Source: Gammaproteobacteria bacterium (GTDB taxonomy: Bacteria; Pseudomonadota; Gammaproteobacteria; Pseudomonadales; Azotimanducaceae). From it: 43,219 nt of DNA. Position numbers and translations under genes: made by a program. How positions within the stretch are numbered: the stretch's first letter is position 1; every line of letters begins with the position of its first letter. Shown here in pieces: positions 1 through 9,168 of the stretch. The notes beneath the pieces are model-generated. The model made no database searches. It was not told where the DNA came from and saw only the letters and a program-made list of their open reading frames with translations. The stretch covers positions 1-43,219 of the forward strand of contig JAPPHD010000044.1 in the NCBI GenBank assembly GCA_028821125.1. The letters are read 5' to 3'.

Positions 1-10
1 CGACAACGCG

Positions 11-71
11 TCCGCTTGGCGTGCCGGATACCCGTACCGCATACCTGCTCTCGGTTCCCGATCGAAGCAAT
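11..71 (+). repeat. 61-bp dispersed repeat, left copy
   Basis: This 61-base stretch recurs inverted at 30684-30744 with one mismatch, and its inner part (21-52) recurs in direct orientation at 30868-30899 with one mismatch. No gene covers it. The flanks outside the 61 bases do not match, so the edges of the repeat are sharp. It is an intergenic repeat family of unknown function; a REP/MITE-like element is the likeliest kind. Confidence 0.85.
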
Positions 72-226
72 CTTTTGGCACGCTTATTCCAAAAATGATA
101 TTTAACTCAATCGCTTGAGAAATTGTTCGATGCAAGATATGGGAGTCAACGGTAGACGGTTGCGGGGCGCAGAGACCTGCCGAAGTTGTGCTTTGCCTCG
201 GGCTTTGCGCGACGTTTGCCTTGCTG

Positions 227-303
227 GCCCCGCAACCAGTTGCGGGGCGTAGCCGCCTGCCGAAGCGGTGCTTCGGCTCGGGCTTTGCCCGACCGGTGGC
301 TAC
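227..303 (+). repeat. 77-nt structured repeat, left copy (three hairpins)
   Basis: Hairpin 1 pairs 227-236 with 239-248. An outer stem pairs 249-257 with 295-303 and encloses two hairpins, 260-266/270-276 and 278-283/287-292, so the second part folds as a three-way junction. A second copy lies at 30783-30859. A degenerate copy without intact stems is visible at about 159-213. This copy ends one base before the trkH stop codon, so it could act as the trkH transcription terminator or 3' end stabiliser (inference). Confidence 0.85.
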
Positions 304-1749
304 TCATCTGCGCCAGAAGGCTGGGGTGAAGAGTACGATCAGGGTGAAGATCTCCAGCCTTCCAAGCAGCATCGCGAACATCAGCAGCCAGGTCACCGGG
401 TCGGGCAGGGACTGGTAGGTCGAAGCCACCTCGCCGAGCCCCGGGCCGAGGTTGTTGAGGCAGGCGGCGACGGCGGAGAATGCCGTCTTGAAGTCGAGCT
501 CCGTAATCGCCAGCACCAGGCAGACCATGGTCAGGAAGATGATCACGTAGGCGGAGAAGAAGCTCCACACCGCATCCACCACCCGGTCGGGTACCTTGCG
601 GTTGCCGAGCTTGAGCGGGAAGACGCCGTTCGGATGGATCAGCCGGCGAATCTCGCGCATGCACTGCCGGAAGATGAGCAGCACGCGGATCATCTTGATT
701 CCCCCGGCGGTGGAGCCGGCACAGCCGCCGGCGAAGGCGGCGAACAGCAGCAGGATCGGCGCGACCGAGGGCCAGTGGGCAAAGTCGCGGGTCGTATAGC
801 CCGTCGTGGTCGTGATCGACACCGCCTGGAACAGGCCGTGCCGGATCGGCGATGGATCCGACCCGGGGTTGTGGATCAGGATCGCGCAGATCACGACAGC
901 CACCACGGCCAGCGCCAGCAGGTACATGCGCACCTCCATGTCGCGGGCATAGAGGAGCGGGTTCCTGCGATTCCACACCATGAAATGCAGCGCGAAGTTG
1001 ATGCCCGAGATCACCATGAAGACGATGGCGACGCTTTCGATTGCGGCGCTGTCGAAATGGCCGATGCTGGCATCGTGGGTGGAGAAGCCGCCGATGGCCA
1101 CGGTGGAAAAGCTGTGGCAGATGGCGTCGAACACGTCCATTCCGGCCAGCCAGTACGACAGCGCGCAGGCGACGGTAAGCCCAAGGTACAGGTACCAAAG
1201 CGCCTTGGCGGTCTCCGCGATCCGTGGCGTGAGCTTGGTGTCCTTGACGGGCCCGGGCGACTCCGCCCGGTAGAGCTGCATGCCGCCGATGCCCAGCATG
1301 GGCAGGATGGCGATGGCCAGCACGATGATGCCCATGCCGCCGTACCACTGCAGCAACTGGCGGTAGAACAGGATGGATTTCGGCAGGCCGTCCAGCCCGG
1401 AGATGACGGTGGCGCCGGTGGTGGTGAGGCCGGAGAGCGACTCGAAGGCCGCATCGGTGAAACTGAGCGCCGTGCTTTCGGCGAGATAGATGGGCAGCGC
1501 GCCGAACAGCCCGAGGCCCACATAGAAGAGCGCGGTGATCATGAACCCGTCCCCGGCCCTGAGATCCTGGCCGCCCCGGTTGGGGATCCACAACGCCAGG
1601 CCGCTCAGGGCCGTGATTGCGAATGCCGTGACGAAGGTCTCGATGGTGTCTTCGCCATAGATCATCGCCACGATGACGGGCACCAGCAGCGCCAGGCTGA
1701 ACAGGGCCAGCAGGATGCCGGTGACACGCAGTATGACGGGCAGGTGCAC
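304..1749 (-). CDS. trkH: Trk potassium uptake protein, membrane subunit TrkH
   Basis: TrkH is the K+-translocating subunit of the Trk system in the inner membrane and works with the peripheral NAD-binding subunit TrkA encoded just upstream. The 481-residue product is the usual TrkH length and is strongly hydrophobic throughout. Filter-like segments typical of the family are visible, such as SGLTTTGATV (near residue 110) and TTTTGYTTRDF in the middle, followed by GGCAGSTAGGIK, a classic TrkH signature. The start is GTG, 13 bases after the trkA stop, so the two genes are probably cotranscribed. A structured repeat abuts its stop codon. Family and role are well supported; the exact start is less certain because no strong ribosome binding site is obvious. 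Confidence 0.95.
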   Translation of the reverse strand: MHLPVILRVTGILLALFSLALLVPVIVAMIYGEDTIETFVTAFAITALSGLALWIPNRGGQDLRAGDGFMITALFYVGLGLFGALPIYLAESTALSFTDAAFESLSGLTTTGATVISGLDGLPKSILFYRQLLQWYGGMGIIVLAIAILPMLGIGGMQLYRAESPGPVKDTKLTPRIAETAKALWYLYLGLTVACALSYWLAGMDVFDAICHSFSTVAIGGFSTHDASIGHFDSAAIESVAIVFMVISGINFALHFMVWNRRNPLLYARDMEVRMYLLALAVVAVVICAILIHNPGSDPSPIRHGLFQAVSITTTTGYTTRDFAHWPSVAPILLLFAAFAGGCAGSTAGGIKMIRVLLIFRQCMREIRRLIHPNGVFPLKLGNRKVPDRVVDAVWSFFSAYVIIFLTMVCLVLAITELDFKTAFSAVAACLNNLGPGLGEVASTYQSLPDPVTWLLMFAMLLGRLEIFTLIVLFTPAFWRR

Positions 1750-1762
1750 TGGGTTCAGGCGT

Positions 1763-3136
1763 TCAGAAGAATGTGAGCCCGACCTGAAAGAGCCGTTCGA
1801 CCTTGGCGATGTGTTTCTTGTCGGTGAGGAACAGGATCACGTGGTCTTCAGACCGGACGACCTCTGTTCCCAGTGACACGATCACGTCGTCGCCGCGCAC
1901 AAGCGCGCCGATGGAGGTGCCCGGCGGCAGGCCGATCTCCTTGACCCGGCGGCCCACCACCCGGGAGCTTTTCTCGTCGCCGTGGGCAACCGTTTCCATC
2001 GCCTCGGCGGCCCCGCGCCGCAGGCTGTGCACCCGGGCCACGTCGCCCCGGCGAACATGAGTGAGCAGGCTCGAGGTGGTTGCCTGCTGGGGCGATATGG
2101 CGATGTCGATGTCGCCGCCCTGCACCAGGTCGACGTACGCCGGCTTGCCGATCAGGGTCATCACCCGGCGCACGCCGAGCCGCTTGGCCATCAGCGACGA
2201 CATGATGTTCACCTCGTCGTCGTTGGTGACCGCACAGAACGCATCGCACTGCTCGATGTTTTCCTCGACAAGCAGTTCCCGGTCGGTGGCGTTGCCCTGC
2301 AGGACGACGGTGCGGTGCAGCGACTCGCCCAGTTGGGCACAACGCCCGGCGTCCAGTTCCACCAGCTTGACGGAGAAATAGGGTTCGATGGCCAGGGCCA
2401 GGCGCTCGCCGATCTGCCCGCCGCCGGCGATGGTGATGCGCTTGAACGCGCGCTCAACATCCCGCAGCCCGGCCATGACGGCATTGATGTGGCCCGCGGC
2501 GGCGATGAAGAAAACCTCGTCTTCCGCCTCGATGACGGTGCCGCCGCTCGGCGGGATGGGCCGGCCGCGGCGGAAGATTGCCGCCACCCGGGTGCTCACG
2601 TTCGGAAGCTGTTCGCGCACGCGCCGCAGTTCCTTGCCCACCAGGGGGCTGCCGGACCAGGCGCGAACCGCGACGAGTTTCACCTTCCCCTCGGCGAAAT
2701 CCAGCACCTGCAGGGCGCCGGGGTTCTCCAGCAACTGGCGGATCTGCTCGGTGACGACCTGCTCCGGGTTGATGAGCACGTCCACCGGCAGGTGTTCCTT
2801 CGAGAAGAAGGAATTGCTGCGCTGGTAGGCGCCGGACCGCACCCGTGCGATCTTCGTGTGCGTGCGGAACGTGGAGTAGCAGACCTGGCAGGCGACCATG
2901 TTCACCTCGTCGCTGCCCGTCACGGCAATCAGCATGTCGGCGTCTTCGGCGCCGGCGCTCCTGAGCACGTCGGGATGGGAGGCCCAGCCCGCCACCGTCT
3001 GGATGTCCAGGCGGTCGCGCAGTTCCCTCAGGCGGCCGGCGTCGCTGTCGACTACCGTGATGTCGAAGGCTTCGTTGGCGAGATGCTCGGCCAGCGTTCC
3101 GCCCACCTTGCCGCCGCCCAGTATGAGGATCTTCAA
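1763..3136 (-). CDS. trkA: Trk potassium uptake regulatory protein TrkA
   Basis: TrkA is the cytoplasmic gating subunit that binds NAD(H) and associates with TrkH. The product (457 residues) has the duplicated architecture of the family: an N-terminal Rossmann fold beginning ILILGGGKVGGTLAEHL, a TrkA-C domain, a second Rossmann fold at about residue 235 (ITIAGGGQIGERLA), and a final TrkA-C domain. The TTG start overlaps the rsmB stop in a TTGA arrangement, so translation is probably coupled to rsmB. It sits between rsmB and trkH, an order seen in many gammaproteobacteria. No truncation is visible. Confidence 0.96.
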   Translation of the reverse strand: MKILILGGGKVGGTLAEHLANEAFDITVVDSDAGRLRELRDRLDIQTVAGWASHPDVLRSAGAEDADMLIAVTGSDEVNMVACQVCYSTFRTHTKIARVRSGAYQRSNSFFSKEHLPVDVLINPEQVVTEQIRQLLENPGALQVLDFAEGKVKLVAVRAWSGSPLVGKELRRVREQLPNVSTRVAAIFRRGRPIPPSGGTVIEAEDEVFFIAAAGHINAVMAGLRDVERAFKRITIAGGGQIGERLALAIEPYFSVKLVELDAGRCAQLGESLHRTVVLQGNATDRELLVEENIEQCDAFCAVTNDDEVNIMSSLMAKRLGVRRVMTLIGKPAYVDLVQGGDIDIAISPQQATTSSLLTHVRRGDVARVHSLRRGAAEAMETVAHGDEKSSRVVGRRVKEIGLPPGTSIGALVRGDDVIVSLGTEVVRSEDHVILFLTDKKHIAKVERLFQVGLTFF

Positions 3137-4395
3137 GGTTTTTTCCCGATCAGGGCGAGGTAGAGCCCGTCCGTGGCCGGATCGAGCGGCAGCAACTGCC
3201 AGCCATGCCGGGTGGCGCGGCCGGTTGGCAGCGAGACACTCTGCGGGTGCGCATCGCGGCGCCTACCCAGAAACGAACCCACCACTTGATCGTTCTCCTC
3301 GGCGAGTATCGAACAGGTGCAATAAAGTAGCGTACCTCCGCGGCGCACGGTGCGCCACAGATTTGCCAGCAGGGTTGTCTCCCGGGCTGCGCTGTTGGCG
3401 ACATCTGCCGGCTGGCGCAGCACCTTGATCTCGGGATGCCGGCGCAGGGTGCCCGTGCCGGAACAGGGCGCATCCAGCAGCACGTGATCGAACGGGGTTC
3501 CGTCCCACCAGTCGAGCGTCGCGGCATCGGCCTGCCTGCATTCGAAGCCGCGGTGGCCGAGCCGTTCGGCGATCTCGCGCAAGGCCGCAAGACGGCGCGG
3601 CGCGATGTCGATGGCCGTGAGCGAGAGGCCGGATCGAGCTTCCAGAAGCCGGAAAAGCTTGCCGCCGGGGGCGGCGCAGGCATCGAGAACCCGCTCTCCG
3701 GGCGCCGCCCTTTCCAGCAGGGGCGCGACGGCGAGCTGCGCGGCCACGTCCTGAACCGCGACCCGGCCGTCGTTGAATCCCGGCAGCGTGGCGGCGGGTT
3801 GCGGCTCCCGGAGGACCAGCCCCTCGGGTAACCAGGTTGCCGCGTATTCGATTCCGGCAGCATCGAGCTCGCGCCGATAGTCCGCGGGATCGACCTTCGA
3901 GGCGTTGATGCGCAGGCACAGGGGTGCCCGGGCGTTGTTGGCGTGCATCAGCGGTACCGAGTCGGCGCCGTACTCGTCTGCGAGGCGTTGCTCCAGCCAG
4001 GCCGGATGCTCGGCAACCTCGGCGGGCGGCGTTGTGGGCAGCTTGCGCAGCACCGCATTGATCAGGCCCTTGGCCCAGGCCTTGCCCAGGAGTTCGGCGG
4101 CCGTCACCGTCTCGAACAGGGCGGCGTGCGGAGGTATGCGGGTTCGCTGAAGTTGATAGGCGCCGGCCAGCAGGAGCCCGTACAGGTCACCGTCCCGGGA
4201 ACGTAGCGGTTTGGCCAGAAGCGGGTCGATCTGTGCCTTCAGGGAGAAGTAGTGGCGCAGGCATCCGTAGGTCAACTCCAGGCTGAGGCCCGTCTGGCTC
4301 GCGCCCGCGGCCGCCCAATCCGTGGTTCGCCTGCCGGCAAGGATTGCCTTGATGTTGCGAGCCGCCCGCGCCCGCGCCTGTGCCCGATGGCTCAC
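3133..4395 (-). CDS. rsmB: 16S rRNA (cytosine-967-C5) methyltransferase RsmB
   Basis: RsmB (Sun, Fmu) methylates C967 of 16S rRNA using S-adenosylmethionine. The 420-residue product carries the N-terminal NusB-like helical domain (about residues 1-140) followed by the Nop2/Sun methyltransferase fold. Visible motifs are the SAM-binding segment VLDACAAPGGKLFRLLE, the segment LLDAPCSGTGTLRRHP and LLYCTCSILAEEN; the Cys residues in the last two are the catalytic pair of m5C RNA methyltransferases. The GTG start overlaps the fmt stop by four bases. It lies in the conserved def-fmt-rsmB order, and the tail overlaps trkA. Confidence 0.95.
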   Translation of the reverse strand: MSHRAQARARAARNIKAILAGRRTTDWAAAGASQTGLSLELTYGCLRHYFSLKAQIDPLLAKPLRSRDGDLYGLLLAGAYQLQRTRIPPHAALFETVTAAELLGKAWAKGLINAVLRKLPTTPPAEVAEHPAWLEQRLADEYGADSVPLMHANNARAPLCLRINASKVDPADYRRELDAAGIEYAATWLPEGLVLREPQPAATLPGFNDGRVAVQDVAAQLAVAPLLERAAPGERVLDACAAPGGKLFRLLEARSGLSLTAIDIAPRRLAALREIAERLGHRGFECRQADAATLDWWDGTPFDHVLLDAPCSGTGTLRRHPEIKVLRQPADVANSAARETTLLANLWRTVRRGGTLLYCTCSILAEENDQVVGSFLGRRRDAHPQSVSLPTGRATRHGWQLLPLDPATDGLYLALIGKKP

Positions 4396-5366
4396 TGAAA
4401 ACGCGCTCCGGGGCGAAACAGGCCGGGAAAGCCGTTCCTGGCGTCGCCGGGACCCATGGTTCGACCCTTGCCCCGGTTCACCTTGAGCGATTCGATCGCC
4501 AGGGTGCCGGAACCGCAGGCAACCAGGATCTCGTGCCTGCCGGAGGGGAGAATGGTGCCGGGCTCCGCGCTGGTGGAACTCTCGCGTGGCATGGCGGAGA
4601 GTAACTGAATCCGGGTGCCCTCCAGACCGGCCCGGACCGGCGCGCGATACGCCAGGGCGCGGATGCGCCGGTCCAGTTCGACGGCGCTCCGCCGCCAGTC
4701 CGCCACGCTGTCATGGGGCCCGAGCTTGGGAGCGTAGGTGGCGGGGCCGTCCTGGGGATCGGGCGTCAGTGCGGCGAGGTTCGGCAACACGTCCAGCAAC
4801 AGTTCGGCGCCGAGCCGGGAAAGCGCGTTGTCCAGTTCCTGGCCGGTGGCTCGGGCCCCGATCCGTAGGCGCGCGCGCCTGTACACGGGGCCCGTGTCCA
4901 GCCCCCTGTCCATCCGCATGATCGAGACCCCGGTTTCCGTGTCGCCGGCGATCATTGCCCGTTCGACCGGCGCCGCTCCGCGCCAGCGCGGCAGCAGGGA
5001 AGCGTGAACGTTGACGCATCCGAGGCGAGGATGGTCCAGCGCCCGGCGGGGCAGCAACAGGCCGTAAGCGGCGACAACGAGCGCATCGACCCTCATCGGC
5101 GCCAGCGCGGGCAGGATATCGGCCGGGCCGTTCGGGGTTCCCACCGGCAGCGATGCGGCTGTCGCTGCCTGTTTGACCGGACTGGGAGCGGGCCTTCTGC
5201 CCCTGCCCGCGCGGCGGTCCGGCTGCGTGAGCACCATCAGCGGTGTATGGCCGGCGGCAATCAGCGACTCGAGGATGTGGGCGGCAAATGCGGGTGTGCC
5301 GGCGAAAGCGATCGACGGCGCTTCGCCGGATGGCCTGTTCGAGGATGGGGAAGTCGATGGTGTCAA
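4392..5366 (-). CDS. fmt: methionyl-tRNA formyltransferase
   Basis: Fmt formylates Met-tRNA(fMet) with 10-formyltetrahydrofolate to make the initiator tRNA. The product has the N-terminal formyltransferase fold (IAFAGTPAFAAHIL), the central signature CVNVHASLLPRWRGAAPVERA with the catalytic Asn and His, and a C-terminal OB-like domain. Homologues begin close to the IAFAGTP segment, whereas this frame carries about 17 extra residues from a TTG at 5366; no better start is visible, so the first residues are doubtful. It lies 49 bases from def and overlaps rsmB. Length (324) is close to the family norm. Confidence 0.95.
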   Translation of the reverse strand: MTPSTSPSSNRPSGEAPSIAFAGTPAFAAHILESLIAAGHTPLMVLTQPDRRAGRGRRPAPSPVKQAATAASLPVGTPNGPADILPALAPMRVDALVVAAYGLLLPRRALDHPRLGCVNVHASLLPRWRGAAPVERAMIAGDTETGVSIMRMDRGLDTGPVYRRARLRIGARATGQELDNALSRLGAELLLDVLPNLAALTPDPQDGPATYAPKLGPHDSVADWRRSAVELDRRIRALAYRAPVRAGLEGTRIQLLSAMPRESSTSAEPGTILPSGRHEILVACGSGTLAIESLKVNRGKGRTMGPGDARNGFPGLFRPGARFQ

Positions 5367-5415
5367 GTTCGCACCCGATGGCCGCTTTTTCCGCCAGGCT
5401 GGGGAATCGCCCCGT

Positions 5416-5910
5416 TCAGGCCCGATTCTGCTTCAGCTTCTTGCGGATGCGCGCCCGCTTGAGATTGGACAGATAGTCGACGAACAGCTTCCCCTCGAGG
5501 TGGTCGCATTCGTGCTGAATGCACACGGAAAGCAGCCCGTCGGCCTCCAGGGAAAAGGGCTCGCCGTCCCGGCCGAGCGCTTGCACCGTCACCCGCTCGC
5601 GCCGGGTTACCGGTTCGTAGATGCCGGGTACGGACAGGCAGCCTTCCCTGGTCTCGAGCCGCTCTCCGGAAAGCTCGAGCTCCGGATTGACGAACACGTG
5701 GGGCGCATCCCCGTTTTCGGAGATGTCGATGACGATCACCCGCTTGTGTACATCGACCTGGCTTGCGGCGAGGCCGATGCCCGGCGCGGCGTACATCGTC
5801 TCGAGCATGTTGTCGATGAGCGCCCGGATGGAGCCGTCCACCCGTCGCACCGGTTCGGCCCTGGTGCGCAGCCGGGGATCGGGATACTCGAGGATGTGCA
5901 ATCGAGCCAT
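5416..5910 (-). CDS. def: peptide deformylase
   Basis: Def removes the N-formyl group from new proteins. All three motifs are present: [18 protein letters not shown] (metal-ligand Cys) and [10 protein letters not shown] (metal-ligand His pair; the usual HEFDHL has Cys in place of Phe). The frame opens at 5949, but homologues start with a sequence like [12 protein letters not shown], which corresponds to the ATG at 5910, giving 164 residues, a normal length. The earlier ATG overlaps a TATAAT box, which supports the inner start. First gene of the minus-strand operon def-fmt-rsmB-trkA-trkH. Confidence 0.95.
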   Translation of the reverse strand: MARLHILEYPDPRLRTRAEPVRRVDGSIRALIDNMLETMYAAPGIGLAASQVDVHKRVIVIDISENGDAPHVFVNPELELSGERLETREGCLSVPGIYEPVTRRERVTVQALGRDGEPFSLEADGLLSVCIQHECDHLEGKLFVDYLSNLKRARIRKKLKQNRA

Positions 5911-5947
5911 GTGCTGTCGACAGGGCCGCCGGAACGGATTGGCGGGC

Positions 5948-5953
5948 ATTATA
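5948..5953 (-). promoter_or_regulatory. probable -10 box for the def operon
   Basis: The minus strand reads TATAAT at this position, a perfect -10 consensus about 38 bases before the chosen def start. The -35 region is poor in consensus bases. Transcription from here would give a short leader of about 30 bases. Confidence 0.4.
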
Positions 5954-6171
5954 GATCACGGCGCCCCCGGCCACGCTTGGAGGATTCAAATGCCATAGGG
6001 TTGCCCGACCGTCGCGGCGGTACCGGGTGAGATGGCTCGGACGAGCGACATGGGTGATTTCCTACATTGATTCGGAACTAATGCTTACGCCGGAAGCCGG
6101 TATTCTCGGCTGGTTCTCATCCGTCTGTGCGGGCATACCTACCGGTTACCTGGAGATTGTCGGAGCGCGAT

Positions 6172-7191
6172 GTGAACAGCCCGGCCATGTCGGCGGCGGA
6201 GGCGTTGCTGTATCTCAGTCAGCAGGAGTCGCGGCGAACGGTGCGTGCCTGGCTGGTGGAGTGCGGGGATGCGCCCGCCGCTTTCGAGCGTCATGGAAAG
6301 CCCCCCCGGTGGCCGGTGGATCGGTTGCGGGCCGCCGGTATCCGGTTCACGGTGCTGGGGGACGGCGACTTTCCCGAACCGCTGCGCCACATCCCCGACC
6401 CGCCCCTTGCCCTCTACTACCGGGGCGCCCTGAAGCCGGGCGAGAGCATCCGGGTGGCGATTGTGGGCGCGAGAACCGCCACGCGCAGGGGTTTGCAGCT
6501 TGCGGAGTCCATCGGGCGGGACCTCGCCCGCGGTGGCGCCACCATCGTATCCGGGCTGGCGCGGGGCATTGACGGCGCGGCGCACCGGGGCGCACTGGCG
6601 GCGGAAACCGGCAGCGCCTGCGCAATCCTGGGCAGCGGTCTCCAGGATGTCTATCCCCGGCAGCACAGGGGCCTTGCCGAGCGTATTGTCGAGGCCGGCG
6701 GCTTGGTGCTGAGTGAGTACGCCCCCCATGCGGCGCCGTTCAAGGGGCACTTTCCGGAGCGCAACCGGCTGATCAGCGGGTTTTCCGAAGGGGTCCTGGT
6801 GGTGGAGGCGAGCCGCCGCAGCGGGTCGCTGATCACCGCGAGAATGGCGGGGGAGCAGGGGCGCGACGTCATGGCGGCCCCCGGCCCGGTGGGCAACCCC
6901 TTGAGCGCCGGCTGCCACTGGCTGATCAAGCAGGGCGCGGCGCTGGTCGAGGACGCCGACGATGTCCTGGCGGAATTGGGACATGCCCCGGTAGGCGGCG
7001 AAAAGACGCGGGAGCCGCCGCCGGAACTGGCGCCGGTCTACGAGGCGGTGACGAAGCTCGAGGCATCGCCGGACGAAATCGCCGTTACCCTGGGAATGCC
7101 GGCCGACACGGTTGTCGGCGCGCTGGTGCAGCTTGAGCTCCTGGGATTTGTCCGGCTGACTCCCGACGGGTATATTCGCGCCCCTCTTTGA
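6172..7191 (+). CDS. dprA: DNA-processing protein DprA (Smf)
   Basis: DprA binds incoming single-stranded DNA and loads RecA in natural transformation; it is conserved even in species not known to be competent. The product has an N-terminal helical region, the Rossmann-like DprA core (VAIVGARTATRRGL, SGLARGIDGAAHRGAL, GSGLQDVYPRQH, FPERNRLISGFSEGVLVVEA, GSLITARMAGEQGRDV) and a C-terminal winged-helix-like tail, about 339 residues. The open frame extends up to a GTG at 6127, but a GGAG six bases before the GTG at 6172 favours the start chosen here. Divergent from def, which is the usual gammaproteobacterial arrangement; the LysM gene often found between them is absent. Confidence 0.94.
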   Translation: MNSPAMSAAEALLYLSQQESRRTVRAWLVECGDAPAAFERHGKPPRWPVDRLRAAGIRFTVLGDGDFPEPLRHIPDPPLALYYRGALKPGESIRVAIVGARTATRRGLQLAESIGRDLARGGATIVSGLARGIDGAAHRGALAAETGSACAILGSGLQDVYPRQHRGLAERIVEAGGLVLSEYAPHAAPFKGHFPERNRLISGFSEGVLVVEASRRSGSLITARMAGEQGRDVMAAPGPVGNPLSAGCHWLIKQGAALVEDADDVLAELGHAPVGGEKTREPPPELAPVYEAVTKLEASPDEIAVTLGMPADTVVGALVQLELLGFVRLTPDGYIRAPL

Positions 7192-7205
7192 ACCCGGAGA
7201 ATCAC

Positions 7206-7706
7206 GTGAGTTTTGTAGCGGTGCTGATGGGGTCCGAGTCGGACTGGCCGGTCATGCAGAACTGTACCGATGTGCTCGACCGTCTCGGTATAGAAAACGA
7301 AGTCCGCATCTCGTCGGCGCATCGTACGCCGCAGGCAACCGCCGCCTACGTGGCGGATGCCGTCGAACGGGGTTGTGCCGCATTCGTCTGCGGCGCCGGC
7401 ATGGCCGCCCATCTGGCGGGCGCCGTGGCGGCGCACACCGTCCGGCCGGTAATCGGCGTACCCATAGACAGCGGCCCCCTGAGCGGTCTGGACGCGCTGC
7501 TCGCAACGGTTCAGATGCCGGGCGGCATTCCGGTGGCCACCGTGGCCGTGGGCAAGGCCGGCGCACGCAACGCCGGTTATCTGGCGGCCCAGATGTTGGG
7601 GGTCGACGACGCGGCACTGGCCGGCCGGCTCGAGGAGGACCGGGAGGGGAACCGGGCCAAGATTCAGGCACAGAATGAGCGGCTGCAGGCGGAACTCCGG
7701 CGCTGA
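7206..7706 (+). CDS. purE: N5-carboxyaminoimidazole ribonucleotide mutase PurE
   Basis: PurE class I converts N5-CAIR to CAIR in purine synthesis. The 166-residue product shows the family hallmarks: [10 protein letters not shown] at the N-terminus, SAHRTPQ (active-site His) and the helix segment [16 protein letters not shown]. The GTG at 7206 has a GGAGA five bases before it, so it is preferred to the in-frame ATG at 7188, which overlaps the dprA end. The partner purK, usually adjacent, is not here; purE sits instead between dprA and tsaC, which is unusual. Confidence 0.95.
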   Translation: MSFVAVLMGSESDWPVMQNCTDVLDRLGIENEVRISSAHRTPQATAAYVADAVERGCAAFVCGAGMAAHLAGAVAAHTVRPVIGVPIDSGPLSGLDALLATVQMPGGIPVATVAVGKAGARNAGYLAAQMLGVDDAALAGRLEEDREGNRAKIQAQNERLQAELRR

Positions 7707-8259
7707 CCATTTCCACGTTTTGAGAGCCGCCCGGCACCTGCGCGCCGGGGGCCTGGTCGCGCATGCGACGGAAGGCGTCTGGGGCCTGGCCTGCGACCCG
7801 TTCGACGGCCGGGCCGTGGCGCGGCTCCTGGAGGCGAAGGGCCGCGACCCGGGCAAGGGCCTGATCGTCATCGGCGCCGACCCTTCGTATTTCGAACCCG
7901 AGTTGGCGGGCCTTTCCGAGGTGGACCGCCGCGCCGTTCAGTCGAGTTGGCCAGGCGCCGTGAGCTGGCTGGTGCCGAATGCGCGCTTTCCCTGGTGGAT
8001 CAGCGGCGCCGGGTCGCCCGGCCCGGGCCGTGTGGCGATACGGGTCCCCGGCCACGCCCAGTCCCGGGCCATCTGCGCCGCCTTTGGCGGCCCCCTGGTT
8101 TCGACCTCGGCCAATCCGTCCGGCCGGCCGAGCACAGCAAACGCACTGCACGTGCGGCGCTGGTTCCACGCTTCCGTCGACTACGTGGTGCCCGGACGCA
8201 CGTCGGCGCGCAACCGCCCGAGCGAGCTGCGCACCCTCGACGGGACGGTGTTGCGCTGA
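7675..8259 (+). CDS. tsaC: threonylcarbamoyl-AMP synthase TsaC (Sua5/YrdC family)
   Basis: TsaC makes threonylcarbamoyl-AMP, the donor for the t6A modification at position 37 of tRNAs reading ANN codons. The product has the YrdC fold: HATEGVWGLACDP (equivalent to YPTEAVFGLGCDP), KGLIVIGAD, VAIRVPGH and PLVSTSANPSGRPS. Length (194 from the ATG at 7675) matches the short TsaC form without a Sua5 extension. That ATG lies inside purE by 32 bases; a TTG about 45 bases downstream would also give a plausible N-terminus. The tsaC-aroE pair is a conserved gammaproteobacterial neighbourhood. Confidence 0.92.
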   Translation: MSGCRRNSGADHFHVLRAARHLRAGGLVAHATEGVWGLACDPFDGRAVARLLEAKGRDPGKGLIVIGADPSYFEPELAGLSEVDRRAVQSSWPGAVSWLVPNARFPWWISGAGSPGPGRVAIRVPGHAQSRAICAAFGGPLVSTSANPSGRPSTANALHVRRWFHASVDYVVPGRTSARNRPSELRTLDGTVLR

Positions 8260-9065
8260 TGGACCGCTACGCGGTAATCGGCAATCCGGTGGCGCATTCC
8301 CTGTCGCCGGAAATTCATCACGCGTTCGCCGAACAGACCGGGCAACGGCTCAGCTACGAGAAGCTGACGGCCCCGGCGGGCGGTTTCCGGGAAGCGGCAG
8401 ACTCGTTTTTCGCCACCGGCGGCCTGGGCCTGAACGTCACCCTGCCGTTCAAGGGCAACGCGTTCGAGTGGGTGCACGAGGCCCGCGGCGCGGCGGCCCG
8501 TGCCAAGGCGGTCAATACGATTGCGCTGGAGGACGACCGGACGGCGGGTTTCAACACGGACGGCGAAGGCCTCGTCGGGGATCTCCGCGCGCTGGGTGTG
8601 AATGTCGCCGGACGTTCCCTGCTGCTCATCGGCGCGGGCGGGGCGGTGCAGGGCGTCCTGCCGGCCCTGGTCGATGCCGGGGCCGGGCGTATCGTGGTCG
8701 CCAACCGTACCGTTTCCAGGGCTCGCGCACTCGCCGCACGCTATCCGGCCAACGTGGAAAGCGCCGCGCTCGATGGATTGGCGCCCGGCTTCGATGTGGT
8801 GATCAACGGAACCTCCGCGGGCCTCAAAGGCCAGGGCGCGCTGATCGACGAACGCATTGCCCGCGACGCGGTCTGCTACGACATGCTCTACGCACGGGAC
8901 GGCTCGACGCCGTTCTGCGGATGGGCGGACCGAGCCGGGGCATCGGCCGTTGCCGACGGGCTGGGCATGCTGGTGGAGCAGGCGGGCACCGCCTTCGCCA
9001 TCTGGCGCGGCGTGCGGCCGGATACGCGGAAGGTCCTCGAGGAATTGAGGCAGGGCTGCACGTGA
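8259..9065 (+). CDS. aroE: shikimate 5-dehydrogenase AroE
   Basis: AroE reduces 3-dehydroshikimate to shikimate with NADPH. The product (268 residues) begins MDRYAVIGNPVAHSLSP, the standard AroE N-terminus with the shikimate-binding Ser pair, followed by LNVTLPFKGNAFEW (catalytic Lys), NTDGEGLVGDL, the NADP-binding LLIGAGGAVQG and NRTVSRARALA, and DGLGMLVEQAG near the end. The ATG overlaps the tsaC stop in a TGATG junction, so coupling is likely. Nothing is missing. Confidence 0.96.
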   Translation: MDRYAVIGNPVAHSLSPEIHHAFAEQTGQRLSYEKLTAPAGGFREAADSFFATGGLGLNVTLPFKGNAFEWVHEARGAAARAKAVNTIALEDDRTAGFNTDGEGLVGDLRALGVNVAGRSLLLIGAGGAVQGVLPALVDAGAGRIVVANRTVSRARALAARYPANVESAALDGLAPGFDVVINGTSAGLKGQGALIDERIARDAVCYDMLYARDGSTPFCGWADRAGASAVADGLGMLVEQAGTAFAIWRGVRPDTRKVLEELRQGCT

Positions 9066-9168
9066 CCGGCGCATCATTCAGTAAGTTGGTATTGATCCCT
9101 GCGAGTCGGCAACCCGCCCGGCGCGCCGGGACGAGGACGTGGAAGGAGCAACGCCGAATCTCGGGAAA

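Noticed and set aside
268-1776. 502-codon plus-strand open frame opposite trkH
   Set aside because: Composition is His/Asp/Gln-rich shadow sequence of a GC-rich gene; TrkH on the other strand has all family motifs.
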